The translations under genes were made by a program, and so were the position numbers. Shown piece by piece: positions 52,556-63,750 of a stretch of 64,000 bases of DNA. This DNA is from Acidipropionibacterium sp. (GTDB taxonomy: Bacteria > Actinomycetota > Actinomycetes > Propionibacteriales > Propionibacteriaceae): positions 1-64,000 of the forward strand of contig JALCLH010000014.1 of the NCBI GenBank assembly GCA_022647765.1, given 5' to 3'. Position 1 is the first letter of the stretch. Each line of letters opens with the position of its first letter. The notes under the pieces are model-generated. The model did no database searches, was not told the origin of the DNA, and saw nothing but the letters and a program-made list of their open reading frames with translations.

Positions 52556-55500
52556 TGAAATAGCTGGCCTCCGGATGATGAACGACGAATGCGTCGGTGG
52601 ACTGCTCGGGATGCAGCTGGTACTCCTCCGACAGCACGACGCCGATCCGCGAGGGGTCCAGCAGACCGGCGACCTTGGCGCGGTCCTCCAGATTCGGGCA
52701 GGCGGCGTAGCCGAAACTGTACCGGCATCCGCGATAGGTCTGGTGATCGATGGCGGCGGAGATGTCCTCGTGCTCCTCGGCGATCCCCAGTTCAGAGCGC
52801 ACCCGGTGGTGCCACATCTCGGCCAGTGCCTCGGCCAGCTGCACCGACAGCCCGTGCAGCTCCAGGTACTCGCGGTAGGCGTTGGCCTCGAAGAGCTCCT
52901 GGGTGGCCTCGGAGATGGCCTGGCCCATCGTCACCAGCTGGAAGGCGATGACGTCGGGGCCCAGCTCGGCGGCCTCCTCGGCGTCGCGGAAGAAGTCGGC
53001 CAGGCACAGCCGGCGTCCCCCCTGCTGGCGGGGGAACTCGAAGCGGGTGAGTTCGCGGGAGGTGTCGTCGGGGTCCAGCACGACGAGCTGCCGGCCCTCG
53101 GCGAGCACCGGCCAGTAGCCGTGCACCACCCCGAACTGGGCCAGGTTCTCCGCCCGGATCTTGTCCAGCAGCATCCGCAGCCGGGGGCGTCCCACCTCGC
53201 GCACCATACGGTCGTAGGAGCCGTCGGAGCGGCTGCCCTTCAGGCCCCAGCGGCCCATGAAGGTGGCCCTCTCGTCGAGCCACTCGGTGATGTCGGCCAG
53301 GGCGATGCCCTTGGTCACCCGGGACCCCCAGAACGGCGGGGCGGGCACGTCGACGCCGCCGGCCGGGGTGGGCCGGGCGAGATCGGCGCGGACATCGGGC
53401 GGCGGCTCGATGGTGGTCGTGGCTGCACCGGCCTGGGGGCCACCGGCTTGAGCGGCGACCGTATTGGCCTGGGCTGCGGACGCCGGCTTGGCGGGGACCC
53501 GGCGGGCCCGGATCTGCGGCAGGGAGGCGCCGGGGACGCCGCGCTTGACGGCCATCACCGAATCCATCAGCCGCAGCCCCTCGAAGGCGTCCTTGGCATA
53601 GCGGACCTCGCCCTCGAACAGGTCGTTGAGATCGTGCTCGACATAGGAGCGGGTGAGCGCCGCGCCGCCCAGCATCACCGGGTACTTGCGGGCCAGGCCC
53701 TCGTGGTTGAGCTCCAGCAGATTGTCGCGCATCACCATGGTGGATTTCACCAGCAGACCGGACATCCCGATGGCGTCGGCGTTGTTCTCCTCGGCGGCCC
53801 GGATGATCGCCTGGACGGGCTGCTTGATGCCCAGGTTGACCACCGAGTAGCCGTTGTTGGAGACGATGATGTCGACCAGATTCTTGCCGATGTCGTGGAC
53901 ATCGCCCTTGACGGTGGCCAGCACCAGGGTGCCCTTGCCGCCGGCGTCGGTCTTCTCCATGTGCGGCTCCAGGTGGGCCACCGCGGCCTTCATCACCTCG
54001 GCCGACTGGAGCACGAAGGGCAGCTGCATCCGCCCCGAGCCGAACAGATCGCCGACCACCTGCATCCCGGCCAGCAGATCCTCGTTGACGATGTCCAGAG
54101 CGGGCTTCTGCTCGAGGGCCTCGTCGAGATCCTCGATGAGACCCTTGGCGTTGCCGTCGATGATGCGCTGCTTGAGCCGCTCCAGCAGCGGCAGGGCGGC
54201 CAGCTCGGCCTCCCGCTCGGCCTTCATCGAGGCGGCCGTGACCCCCTCGAAGAGCTCCAGGAAGCGGGTCAGCGGGTCGTAGTCCTCGGACCCCGCGCGG
54301 TGCCGGGGCGTCGGTGCCGCGGCGGTCCCAGACCAGGTCCAGGGCCACCTCGCGCTGCTCCTCGGGGATCCGGTCGATCGGCAGGATCTTGGCGGCGTGC
54401 ACGATCGCGGAGTCCAGGCCGGCCTCCACCGCCTCGTGCAGGAAGACCGAGTTGAGCACGATCCGGGCGGCCGGGTTGAGCCCGAAGGAGATGTTGGAGA
54501 CGCCGAGGGTGGTGCGCACCCCCGGATAGCGGCGCTTGAGCTCGCGGATCGCCTCGATGGTCTCGATGCCGTCGCGGCGGGTCTCCTCCTGGCCGGTGGC
54601 GATCGGGAAGGTGAGGCAGTCGACCAGGATGTCGCCGACCTTCATCCCCCAGTTGCCGGTGAGGTCGTCGATGAGGCGGGACGCCACCCGCAGCTTCCAC
54701 TCCTTGTCGCGGGCCTGTCCCTGCTCGTCGATGGTGAGGGCCACCACCCCGGCGCCGTGCTCGCGCACCAGCGGCATCACCTTCTGGTAGCGGGAGTCGG
54801 GGCCGTCGCCGTCCTCGAAGTTCACCGAGTTGATGATGCAGCGACCGGCCAGGTGCTCCAGGCCGGCGCTCAGCACGGCGGGCTCGGTGGAGTCCAGCAC
54901 CACCGGCAGGGTGACGGCGGTCGACATCTTGGCGGCCAGGGTGGCCATGTCGGCGGCCCCGTCGCGCCCCACATAGTCGACGCACAGGTCCAGCAGGTGG
55001 GCGCCGTCTCGGGTCTGGGCCTTGGCGATGTCGATGCACTCGTCCCAGTTCTCCGCGAGCATCGCCTCCCGGAAGGCCTTGGACCCGTTGGCGTTGGTGC
55101 GCTCGCCGATCGCCAGGTACGCGGTGTCCTGGGAGAGCGGCACCTCGGAGTAGAGGCTGGCGACGGCGTCGGTGTGCGTCGGATGGCGCTGCGCCACCGA
55201 TTGCCCGGCCAGCGTCTCGGAGACCATCGCGATGTGCTCGGGGGTGGTGCCGCAGCATCCGCCGACCACCGACAGGCCGAACCGCTCGGCGTAGTCGCTG
55301 AGGGCCTCGGTGAGATCCTCGGGGTGCAGCGGGTAGCGGGCCCCCTCCCCGGTGATCTCGGGCAGACCGGCGTTGGGCATGCAGGTGACCGGCACCGTCG
55401 CCGCGCCGGACAGGGTGCGCAGGTGCTCGGCCATCTCGGCCGGGCCGGTGGCGCAGTTCATCCCGATCGAGTCGATGCCCAGGGGCTCCAGGACGGTGAG

Positions 55501-56121
55501 CGCGGCTCCGGTCTCCGATCCCAGCAGCATGGTTCCGGTGGTCTCCACGGTGATGTCGACCATCACCGGAAGGTCGACGCCGCGGGCGGTGGCGGCCCGG
55601 TGGGCGGCGATCACCGCGGCCTTGGCCTGCAGCAGGTCCTGGCAGGTCTCGATCTGGACGGCGTCGGCCCCCTCGTCGATCATCGCCTCGATGGTCTGCT
55701 GATAGACGTCGCGGATCGCGGCGAAGCCGATGTGGCCCAGGGTCGGCAGTTTGGTGCCGGGCCCGATGGAGCCCACCACGAACCGCGGCCGGTCCGGGGT
55801 GGTGGCGGCGTCGGCGGCCTGACGGGCGATCCGGGTGGCGGCTCCGGCGAGCTCGACCGCCCGCTCCGAGATGTCGTACTCGCCCAGAGCGGACAGGTTG
55901 GCGCCGAAGGTGTTGGTCTCGATGAGGTCGGCCCCGGCGGCCAGGTAGCGGTCGTGGATGTCGCGGATGACGTCGGGGCGGGTGACGCTGAGGATCTCGT
56001 TGCATCCCTCGAGCCCGGCGAAGTCGTCATTGGAGAGATCCGCGGACTGCAGCATGGTGCCCATCGCGCCGTCCAGAATGAGAAGCCGGGTTCCCAGGAT
56101 GGAGCGCAGAGCCGAAGTCAT
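52545..56121 (-). pseudogene. metH: Cobalamin-dependent methionine synthase, +1 frameshift
   Basis: N-terminal half: homocysteine domain (LILDGAMGTMLQ; zinc cysteines in GMNCATG and GGCCGTT) and pterin domain (GERTNANGSKAFREAML). C-terminal half: B12 cap, cobalamin site GDVHDIGKNLVDIIVSNNGY, and AdoMet activation domain (YRGCRYSFGYAACPNLEDR) to ...HHPEASYFNAK. The halves lie in different frames, joined at the CCCC run 54291-54294; removing one C restores GTARGSEDYDPLTRFLELF. All other features are intact, so a sequencing error is at least as likely as a real mutation. Confidence 0.9.
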
Positions 56122-56189
56122 GCGCCCCACCATAGGGGTTGTGGACACAGAAGCGGAGATTCAGCCGTGGACTGGACTACCCTTACCGC

Positions 56190-57008
56190 ATGGCCCGGCA
56201 CAGTAGTGATCGTCCCTGGGTGATCGTGGGATACACAGGGTGGAATGACGCTGGAGGCGCAGCTTCCGACACGGCGGCGCGCGTGATCCGTCACGCGGAT
56301 GCCACCGAGTGGCGAGTGATCGACTCCGAGGACTACTACTCCTTCCAGGACACCAGACCCGTGGTGTCGGCGATGGAGGGGGTCGAGCTCATCACCTGGC
56401 CGGCCACCACCATCTGGCGCGGGCAGGCCGACGGCAGCCCGGTGGCCGTGGTCACCGGACCGGAGCCCGACCTGCGCTGGCGCTCCTACTGCCGTGAGCT
56501 GCTGGACACCCTGATGAAGCTGGATCCCGAGGGGATCGTCGTGCTCGGCGGGATGGTCGCCGACGTCCCCCACACCCGTCAGCTGCCGGTCTCCGGATCG
56601 GCCTCGGACCCCTCGATCGCCGAGCAGCTCGGTCTGGAGGGGCTCGAGTACTCCGGACCGACCGGTATTCCCGGGGTGCTGGTCAGCCTGGCCGCCGACC
56701 GGGGCATGAATGCCGTGGGGCTGTGGGCCAATGTGCCCGAGTACGCTTACGAGCCGCCCTGCCCGCCGGCCGTCCAGAGTCTGCTGGTGCGGGTCGAGGA
56801 GCTCACCGGGGTGACGGTTCCCCAGGACGAGCTCGTCGAGCGTCGCCAGAAGTGGGTCACCGACGCCGACAAGATGGTCACCGACAACGACTCACTGAGC
56901 GACTACGTCCACGCGCTGGAGCGCCAGCGCGATGCCGAGCTGCCCGAGGGGGTCACCGGGGACGTGATCGCGATGGAGTTCCAGCACTATCTGCGGCACC
57001 GCCCGTGA
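56190..57008 (+). CDS. PAC2-family protein
   Basis: A 272-residue PAC2 protein (proteasome-assembly-chaperone-2-like fold): [102 protein letters not shown]. Actinobacterial members are common but of unproven role. The ATG has no ribosome-binding site and may be leaderless. Divergent from metH, convergent with rpe. Confidence 0.9.
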   Translation: MARHSSDRPWVIVGYTGWNDAGGAASDTAARVIRHADATEWRVIDSEDYYSFQDTRPVVSAMEGVELITWPATTIWRGQADGSPVAVVTGPEPDLRWRSYCRELLDTLMKLDPEGIVVLGGMVADVPHTRQLPVSGSASDPSIAEQLGLEGLEYSGPTGIPGVLVSLAADRGMNAVGLWANVPEYAYEPPCPPAVQSLLVRVEELTGVTVPQDELVERRQKWVTDADKMVTDNDSLSDYVHALERQRDAELPEGVTGDVIAMEFQHYLRHRP

Positions 57009-57050
57009 GGGTCGGGGTCGGGGTCGGGGCTTTCGCTCCCTGAGAACCGC

Positions 57051-57720
57051 TCAGCGCTGGTACGGGTGCTGCTCGGCGATGCCGCGCAACTGCTGCACCA
57101 TGGCGTCGGGTTCGGCGGCCTTGTAGACCGCCGAACCGGCGACGAAGGTGTCGGCGCCGGCCTCGGCGGCCCGCGCGATGGTCGCGGTGGAGACGCCGCC
57201 GTCGATCTGCAGCCAGATGTCGGCTCCGGAGGCGTCGATGAGTTCGCGGGTGCGCCGGATCTTCGGCAGCATGACGTCGAGGAAGGACTGGCCGCCGAAT
57301 CCGGGCTCCACGGTCATGATGAGGATCTGATCGAACTCGGTGAGGATGTCGGCCAGCGGCTCGATCGGGGTGGCCGGTCCGCAGCGCCACCGCGGCCCGG
57401 GCTCCCATCGAACGGATCTCGCGGGCCAGCCGCACGGGGGCCTTGGCGGCCTCCAGATGGAAGGTCACCGACTCGGCGCCGGCCTCCACATAGCTGGGAG
57501 CGTAGGTGTCCGGGTCCTCGATCATGAGGTGGACGTCGAAGGGGGTGTCGGTGACCTTGCGCAGCGACTCCACCATCGGCACGCCCATGGTGAGATTGGG
57601 CACGAAGTGGTAGTCCATCACGTCGATGTGAATGCCGTCGGCCGACGGAATGGCATTGACCTCCTCACCCATCTTCGCGAAGTCGGCGTTGAGAATGCTG
57701 GGGGTGATCCGGACCGTCAT
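57051..57720 (-). pseudogene. rpe: Ribulose-phosphate 3-epimerase, +1 frameshift
   Basis: TIM-barrel epimerase of the pentose phosphate pathway. First frame: [53 protein letters not shown]. Second frame: [20 protein letters not shown] and [30 protein letters not shown]. An extra base at 57378 shifts the frame; without it the text reads [15 protein letters not shown], as the family predicts. All catalytic residues survive. It follows rsmB by about 50 nt. Confidence 0.88.
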
Positions 57721-57773
57721 GGCGCCAGCATATCGACCGGGTCGAGACTCGGGCTGGGACCCGGGCCGTGTTA

Positions 57774-59229
57774 TCAACGCCGACGCAGCAGGGCGCAGAA
57801 CATGGCATCCGTGCCGTGCCGGTGGGGCCACAGCTGGATGCAGCGGCGCTGCGGCCCGGTGGCCGCACCGGTCACCTCGGGCAGTGCGGCCGGGGCGTCG
57901 AGCAGGTCGACGTCCAGCTCGTCGAGCGCCCAGGACACCACCTCGAGGGTCTCGGCGGCGACCGGGGAGCAGGTGACGTAGCCGATCACTCCCCCGTGCG
58001 GTTGGGCGGAGTCGACGGCGGCGGCGAGCAGCTGTTTCTGGAGGGCTTGGAGACGCGGGACGTCGGAGGCGGTGCGCCGCCAGCGGGACTCGGGGCGGCG
58101 TCTCAGCGAGCCGAGCCCCGAGCACGGCACGTCGGCCATCACCGCGGCGAAGCTGCCCGGGGCCCAGGGCGGACGCCGCCCGTCGGCGGCCACCACCTGA
58201 TGGTCTCCGGGGATCGGGGCGAGGGCCTCGGCGACCATCCGGGCACGGTGCGGGTGCACCTCGCCGGCCACCAGCAGCCGGTTCTCGGTGGCCGCCAGAC
58301 CGGCCAGCAGGGCCGCCTTGCCGCCGGGACCGGCGCACAGATCCAGCCAGGGTCCGGAGGCGCTGGCGGCCTGTGCGGTGCGGGCCAGGGCGAGGGCGAC
58401 CAGCTGGCTGCCCTCGTCCTGGACGCCGGCACGGCCGTCTGCGATGGCCGGGACTTCGGCCGGGTTTCCGGGACGGGTGGCCCCGTAGGGCGAGTAGAGG
58501 CAGGCGGTGGCGCCGGCGTCCAGCAGCTCGGAGAGCTCGGCCAGACCGGGACGGACCACCAGGGTGGGAACCGGCGCGAGGTTGTCGGCCTCCAGCGCCC
58601 GGCCGGCCTCCTCGAGGCCCAGTCGTCCGGCCAGCTCGGCGGCGATCCAGCGGGGATGGCAGGTGCGCAGCGCCAGATCGGAGAGCTCGTCCCCGGTCGC
58701 GAGCTCGGCCGCCCAGCCGGCCAGGTCGTGGGCGCCGATCTTGCGGGAGACGGCGTTGACCAGGCCGGTGACCCGCTCGCCGATCTCGTGGCGGGCCAGG
58801 GTGACCGAGGTGTCGACCGCGGCGCGCAGCGGGACGCGGGTGGCCAGGATCTGCTGGCAGGCCATCCGGAGCACGACTCTCACAGCCGGCTGCCAGTCGG
58901 TGGGCTTGTGGCCCGAGGCGGCGGTGAGGATGGCGTCCCAGGTGCCCTGTCCGCGGGCCGTGCCATCGACCAGCACGGTGGCGAAGGCGGCGTCCCTGGG
59001 GATCAGGTCGGCCCGCGAGAGGGCGTCGGCCAGGGCCAGGTTGGCGTAGGCGCCCTGGGACTCGACGGCCATCAGGGCGCGGAACGCGGCGGTGCGGGCG
59101 GGGTCGGCGGGACGCGAGGATTGTGTGTGCCGGCGGCCGGAGCCGCGGGGTCGTGATTGATTGTGCTGGGAACGGCCGTGCTGATTGCTGTGCTGATGGT
59201 TGCCTGTGCTGCTGGTGGGGCACGGTCAC
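57774..59229 (-). pseudogene. rsmB: 16S rRNA m5C967 methyltransferase RsmB, +1 near the start
   Basis: NusB-like N-terminal domain ([24 protein letters not shown]) and a SAM domain with [35 protein letters not shown] (cysteine) and [12 protein letters not shown] (second cysteine). The main frame has no start codon before ATG 59072. The natural start is the GTG at 59227-59229 overlapping the fmt stop (GTGA); removing one base from the GGGG run 59217-59220 joins it in frame ([15 protein letters not shown]...). Probably functional if the extra base is an error. Confidence 0.85.
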
Positions 59230-60153
59230 TCCAGAGTGGTGCCGGGGGCGGGCTGGGCGCCGCGGGCCCAGTCGGCGCCCGCCATCGCTCGCTTGCCGAA
59301 GGCCTGGACGGTGACCAGCTCGACGGTGCCCCGGCCGGTGCCCATCAACAGGTGCTTCTTGGTGGCCTTGAGCTCGCCGGGGGCCAGGCTCTCATCGGCC
59401 TCCCAGATGCGGGTGAGCAGCACCTTGAACCGCTCGCCGTCGAGTTCACCCCAGGCGCCGGGGGCCGGCGAGGTGCCGCGCACCAGGTGGTCGACGTCGG
59501 CGGCCGACCAGGACGGGTCCAGCCGGGCGTCGTCGGGGGTGATCTTGGGGGCGACGGTGATCCCGGTTGTGGGCTGCGGGACGGGCTCGACTCCCTCGGC
59601 GATGTCGCGGAGGGTGGCGGTGACCAGGTCGGTGGCCTGTTCGGCGAGCCGGCGCAGCAGGGTGCCCGAGGTGTCGGTCGCGGCGATCGGGTAGGAGCGC
59701 GAGACGTAGACGGGGCCGGCGTCCAGCTCCTCGACGAGCCGGAAGACGGTGGCCCCGGTGGTGGCGTCCCCGGCCATCACGGCGTGCTGGACGGGGGCGG
59801 CGCCGCGCCAGCGGGGCAGCACGGAGAAGTGGAGGTTGATCCAGCCGTGCTGGGGGCGCTCGAGCAGATCGGGCGGGATGAGGGCGCCGTAGGCGACCAC
59901 CACGGCGACGTCGATGTCCAGCGCGGAGATCACCTCGCGGGCCTGACCGGATCTCAGCGATCTGGCCTTGATCACCGGGATCCGGCGTCGGGTGGCCTCC
60001 TCGGCCACCGGCGAGGGCCGGGGGGTGCGATGGCGCCCCTGGGCGGCGTCGGGGCGGGTCAGCGCGGCCACCACCTCGTGGTCGGGGTCGTCGTCCAGGA
60101 CCGCCAGGGTGGGGCATGCGATCAGGGGGGGTACCGGCGAACAGGATTCTCAC
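59226..60153 (-). pseudogene. fmt: Methionyl-tRNA formyltransferase, +1 in a G7 run
   Basis: The GTG start gives MRILFAGTP, then the frame breaks at the 7-G run 60125-60131. Removing one base restores [35 protein letters not shown] and the rest: DVAVVVAYGALIPPDLL, the formyl-transfer signature INLHFSVLPRWRGAAPVQHAVMAGD and the C-terminal anticodon-binding domain. Fmt is near essential, so a sequencing error is likely. It precedes rsmB with a GTGA overlap and belongs to the priA-fmt-rsmB-rpe order. Confidence 0.9.
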
Positions 60154-60425
60154 TGTTCCAGCCTATCGAGGCCCGGCGGTGCGCACCCTCTCACCATCCG
60201 ATTCTCGCCATCTGATTCTCACTATCCGACTACAAACTCCTTCTCTCCGTCCGGCTGCACGCACCGTCCGGCTGCAAGCAACTTTCGTGTCGCATGGACT
60301 AGAGCGCTCCCCACTACTCAGCTCCGTGGGGTGGTGGGGAGTTGCTGCACGATATCCTTGTACGTGTTATTCCACGGCTCAGCTCCGCGGGGTGGGTGGA
60401 GTTCTCTGTTCTCTCTCACGACTGC

Positions 60426-61889
60426 TCACGCCACCAAGGTCGGCCGGGCGGAGTTCTCCCGTTGAGTCGGGTCATCGGTTCTGGTGATGTTTGGGTCCTC
60501 CGCAGACTTCCGCAGGTGCTTTTTGAGCCGTTCCGGTGGGAGCACACGGGGTATTTTTGTGTCGGAGTCGACGATGATCCGCCACTGGTCCCTCGAATGA
60601 TATCTATCGGGTTCCACCAGTGCGTGATGGTGCCTGCAGACGAGGCAAAGGTTATCCAGGGAAGTCGGGCCTTCAAGCCACCAGGGAATGATGTGATGTG
60701 CCTGGCACAAATCCGCCGAAACCGTGCAGCCCGGGAATATGCATCCGCCATCCCTGACTTCCAAGGCCCTGCGGATCGCTCCGGTCACCAAGCGGCGCTC
60801 CTGACCCATATCCATCACCTGGGATTCACCGCCCAGCACCACCGGGAGAATCCCTGCCTCGCAGCACATCCGCCGCAGGGATCCGGCATCGACGGGGATC
60901 TCACCGGCGGCACCGGTGACCGCGCCCGCGGCGATCTTTCCCTCGAGCGCATCGTGGAGGTCCTGGTAGTTGAGAGTGACGACCAGTCTCGGCGTCTGAC
61001 CACCCGCAGCGGGAACCTTGTCGACACTGGCCAGTAGCCCGACCATGTCGACCAGGGCGTCGGCCATCCGTTGCGCGGTGCTGCGGGCTTCCCTCGATTC
61101 GAGTTCGAGGCGGGCGGCCACATACTGGGAGTCTGTGATGTGCCCCTCGGCCCGCTTGTCTCTCAACGCTTTCGCCTCATCCCGTTCGGCGCGGCGTCCC
61201 TTCTCCCCAAAGGCCTGGAGGGTGCCGATCAGCTGTTGGGCCTCCAAATCGGGCAATTGCCCGGAGAACCAGGTGGACCCCTCCCCGTCGGAACCCCATA
61301 CCAGTCGCCGGTCTTTGACGGCCCGGTTCCGCTGGGCGGCCAGCCGTGCCGCCTCGTCGCCGGGTGAGGGCGCCGCCTCCGGGGCCACCTCTTCGAGAAT
61401 CTTCTTGGTGGCTTTGCGGAGCTGTCCCGGCGGCGTGGTGGCCGCCCGGTCCAGGAACAGTCCGGCGGCCCGGTCGACCTGCTCGGGGCTCAGCTGATCC
61501 TGGGGCAGTTTGCCCAACTCCTCACCGATGGCCGTCGCATGATCCGGGGGCACATCACCGGCCAGGGCGGCGTCGCGCACCCCCGGGTGGTGGGCGAGCT
61601 TGGAGGCCCGTTTCACCACTCCGATCCCCTGACTCGGAGTCCGCCCCTCGGTCTTGGCCAGGAAATCAGGCAGCGGCGTCCCGGTGGTGTGGTCGGTCGC
61701 ATTCGCTTTGTCCGCCGCATCGGTGACCACGGCCGCCCCCGCAGTCATCCGGTCGGCCAGCCTCCGTATCCGCGTCATGGCGGTGACCTTGTCGGCGTCG
61801 GACATGGTGGACAACGCGGTGTAGTCCAGGCGGTCGAGGTGTTCCTCGAGAGCCTGGACTCGCGTCCAGAAAGCCGATTCCGTGTCCAT
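60426..61889 (-). CDS. DUF222/HNH endonuclease-domain protein (13E12-like)
   Basis: A 487-residue protein with a DUF222 helical N-terminal domain and a C-terminal HNH motif (RDGGCIFPGCTVSADLCQAHHIIPWWLEGPTSLDNLCLVCRHHHALV; zinc cysteines and HH/H catalytic residues present). This family, abundant in actinobacteria, is linked to REP13E12-type mobile repeats; nuclease activity is presumed. The ATG is MDTESAFWTRVQAL. It sits between fmt and priA, which are usually adjacent, so it is an insertion into a conserved cluster. Confidence 0.88.
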   Translation of the reverse strand: MDTESAFWTRVQALEEHLDRLDYTALSTMSDADKVTAMTRIRRLADRMTAGAAVVTDAADKANATDHTTGTPLPDFLAKTEGRTPSQGIGVVKRASKLAHHPGVRDAALAGDVPPDHATAIGEELGKLPQDQLSPEQVDRAAGLFLDRAATTPPGQLRKATKKILEEVAPEAAPSPGDEAARLAAQRNRAVKDRRLVWGSDGEGSTWFSGQLPDLEAQQLIGTLQAFGEKGRRAERDEAKALRDKRAEGHITDSQYVAARLELESREARSTAQRMADALVDMVGLLASVDKVPAAGGQTPRLVVTLNYQDLHDALEGKIAAGAVTGAAGEIPVDAGSLRRMCCEAGILPVVLGGESQVMDMGQERRLVTGAIRRALEVRDGGCIFPGCTVSADLCQAHHIIPWWLEGPTSLDNLCLVCRHHHALVEPDRYHSRDQWRIIVDSDTKIPRVLPPERLKKHLRKSAEDPNITRTDDPTQRENSARPTLVA

Positions 61890-62354
61890 GAATAAATGAT
61901 ACGTGACTGAGGCTTGAGGTGCAAGCGCTGGACACGATCGAACTTTCCTGCAAATCTGTGCGATACATGCACAAACGTTCCTCATGTGATAGATATCACA
62001 TCGACGAAGTAGACGAGACAGAGTGTGCGATGAGGGCAGGCTTGTATACGGGTCCTTCGCACTGTTGGATAAATGAGCACTCGCGCCAGGAATGGTCGAG
62101 TGGTCCCGGCAATCTCTAGATTTCCGTCCGGGTCAGCGCCATGCCGACCACCAGGGAGCCGAACTCGACAGGTGCCCACCGGTCGATGTCCTCCCGCATG
62201 TGATTCAGGTCTGCCAGTAGCTCCTCGACAGAGTCGCCGCTGGGAGCGATCCGGCCACTCGCGGTCCACGCCTCGAGTCTCCCATCCTCATCGAGGTACA
62301 CCTCGCAGAGGGAGTACTCGCGCTCGTCGCCTTGCGTGATGAATACCGGCAGGT

Positions 62355-63677
62355 CAGGGTCCCGGAAAAGTCGTTTCTCCTTCCTGTGGTCGAGCTGTGA
62401 TCAGAGTGTGAGGACCAGGTCACAGGTCGCCAACGGGTCCCAGGCCGCACGCCGGATCGCCCGCGCGATGTTCGCCTCACCCCTCATCCGGTGAATACCG
62501 ATCGCCACACTGCGCAGGGTGGCCATCACCTGAGGCGCCGACCCAGTCCTGGCCTGGTGCCTGTCCTCGTCGAAGGTCACATCACGGACCCAGTGCAACC
62601 GGTTCTCCACAGCCCAATGACCGCGCACCCACGCCGCGAGCCGGGCCGGCGGCGCCGCCGGCAGACCGGCCGAGGTGACCAGATACACCACCTCCGTGGT
62701 CTTCCTCCCCTTCCGGGTGGCCACCCGGCGCAACTGGGCGACCTGCACCGCCCCCTCAAACCCCAGATCCGCGGGTGCCTGGACGACCTTCAGAGTCCGC
62801 CGGACCCTGCGCCCATGAGACTTCTCCACCTCCACGTGTCCTGCCGGAACCCGTGACCACGGCAGGGACTTCAATCGCTTGTGCAGTCCCGGCTGGTTGG
62901 ATTTCACGGTGAACACGTAGTCGGCGCCGGCGGCCAGGATCGCGGTCGCGGTCGCGGTCTGGGTATGGAGGGCGTCGGCGGTGATCACCGCACCGGCAGC
63001 CCGTTCGCCCAACGCGGTGATGAGGTCGGGCAGGGCCGGGATCTCGTTGGACTTCGCGTCGACGGCCTGCTGGGCGACCACGGTGCCGCTGGCGTGGTCG
63101 AGGGCTGCGACCAGGTGCCGGGCCTTTTCGGTTGCCGATCGGGAGCCGCGCAGGGTTTTCCCGTCCACGGCGATGACACGGCGCCCGTCGATGGTGGTGG
63201 TGCGGGTCCAGGCGTACAGGCACAGTTCAGCGTCCAGTGCGGCGGCATCCAGACGTGAGAACAGCTTGCGCAGGTTCGATTCTCCGGGGGCCGCGCGCAG
63301 CCCGAACCCGGCCAGGGAGTGGCCGGTGAGGGCGTGGGCCCATTCTCCGATCGCGGTGAAGCCCCGGCATCCGGCCAGGGTCGCCGAGATCGCCAGGAGG
63401 AGCAGGCCTGTCAGCGGGTACCGGGTGCCTCTGGGTTTGCGGGGGTCGGGGACCCGGGCCAGGTGATCGACCAGCCGGACATTCGGTGCGGGCGTGTCAG
63501 GGGTGCGGACGGCGGGTGCGGTGGGAGAGGATGGCATCGCGGGCGAGGTTCCTTGCGGCGGTGGTTTGTAGGGGTACTTCCATCCAAACCGTGCGGGGCC
63601 TCGCCCGCCTGTATGACACGCCGAGAGGGGCTCAACCCCTAGTCACAGACGACACCCCCGACTCTTCCGTCACCCTG
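62355..63677 (-). mobile_element. ISAs1-family insertion sequence (about 1.32 kb)
   Basis: Ends CAGGGTCCCGGAAAAGTCG (62355-62373) and the near-complement CAGGGTGACGGAAGAGTCG (63659-63677) form imperfect inverted repeats. Flanks ACCGGCAGGT and ATCGGCAGGT are a 10-bp duplication with one mismatch, suggesting either some age or an imprecise boundary. Confidence 0.85.
62401..63537 (-). CDS. ISAs1-family transposase
   Basis: A 378-residue DDE transposase: LVDHLARVPDPRKPRGTRYPLTGLLLLAISATLAGCRGFTAIGEWA (DDE_Tnp_1-associated domain), VIAVDGKTLRGS (first D), AVITADALHTQ (second D) and RGHWAVENRLHWVRDVTFDEDRH (E region). Full length and apparently intact. Confidence 0.94.
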   Translation of the reverse strand: MPSSPTAPAVRTPDTPAPNVRLVDHLARVPDPRKPRGTRYPLTGLLLLAISATLAGCRGFTAIGEWAHALTGHSLAGFGLRAAPGESNLRKLFSRLDAAALDAELCLYAWTRTTTIDGRRVIAVDGKTLRGSRSATEKARHLVAALDHASGTVVAQQAVDAKSNEIPALPDLITALGERAAGAVITADALHTQTATATAILAAGADYVFTVKSNQPGLHKRLKSLPWSRVPAGHVEVEKSHGRRVRRTLKVVQAPADLGFEGAVQVAQLRRVATRKGRKTTEVVYLVTSAGLPAAPPARLAAWVRGHWAVENRLHWVRDVTFDEDRHQARTGSAPQVMATLRSVAIGIHRMRGEANIARAIRRAAWDPLATCDLVLTL

Positions 63678-63750
63678 ATCGGCAGGTAGTGCCATGTCAT
63701 TTCAGACCTCAATCATCTGGCGGGTGAAGTGTTGTATGGAGCGCGGGCGA

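Larger units (their letters stand above)
62116..63700 (-). pseudogene. Small hypothetical gene split by ISAs1 element
   Basis: Removing the element and one duplication joins MTWHYLPVF (start at 63700) to ITQGDEREYSLCEVYLDEDGRLEAWTASGRIAPSG, then DSVEELLADLNHMREDIDRWAPVEFGSLVVGMALTRTEI. The resulting protein has about 96 residues and reads as a single-domain beta-rich family of unknown function. The 3' part alone retains a GTG (62301) that could start a 61-residue remnant. Confidence 0.78.

Noticed and set aside
56953..59229. Long open frame covering rsmB and rpe as one 758-residue protein
   Set aside because: It is a chance join of out-of-frame sequence; only the last part (Rpe N-terminus) matches a family.
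60240..60400. Local repeats (GTCCGGCTGCA; CAGCTCCGNGGGGTGG) downstream of the HNH gene as a regulatory array
   Set aside because: Only two imperfect copies each, with no consistent spacing; likely low-complexity intergenic sequence.
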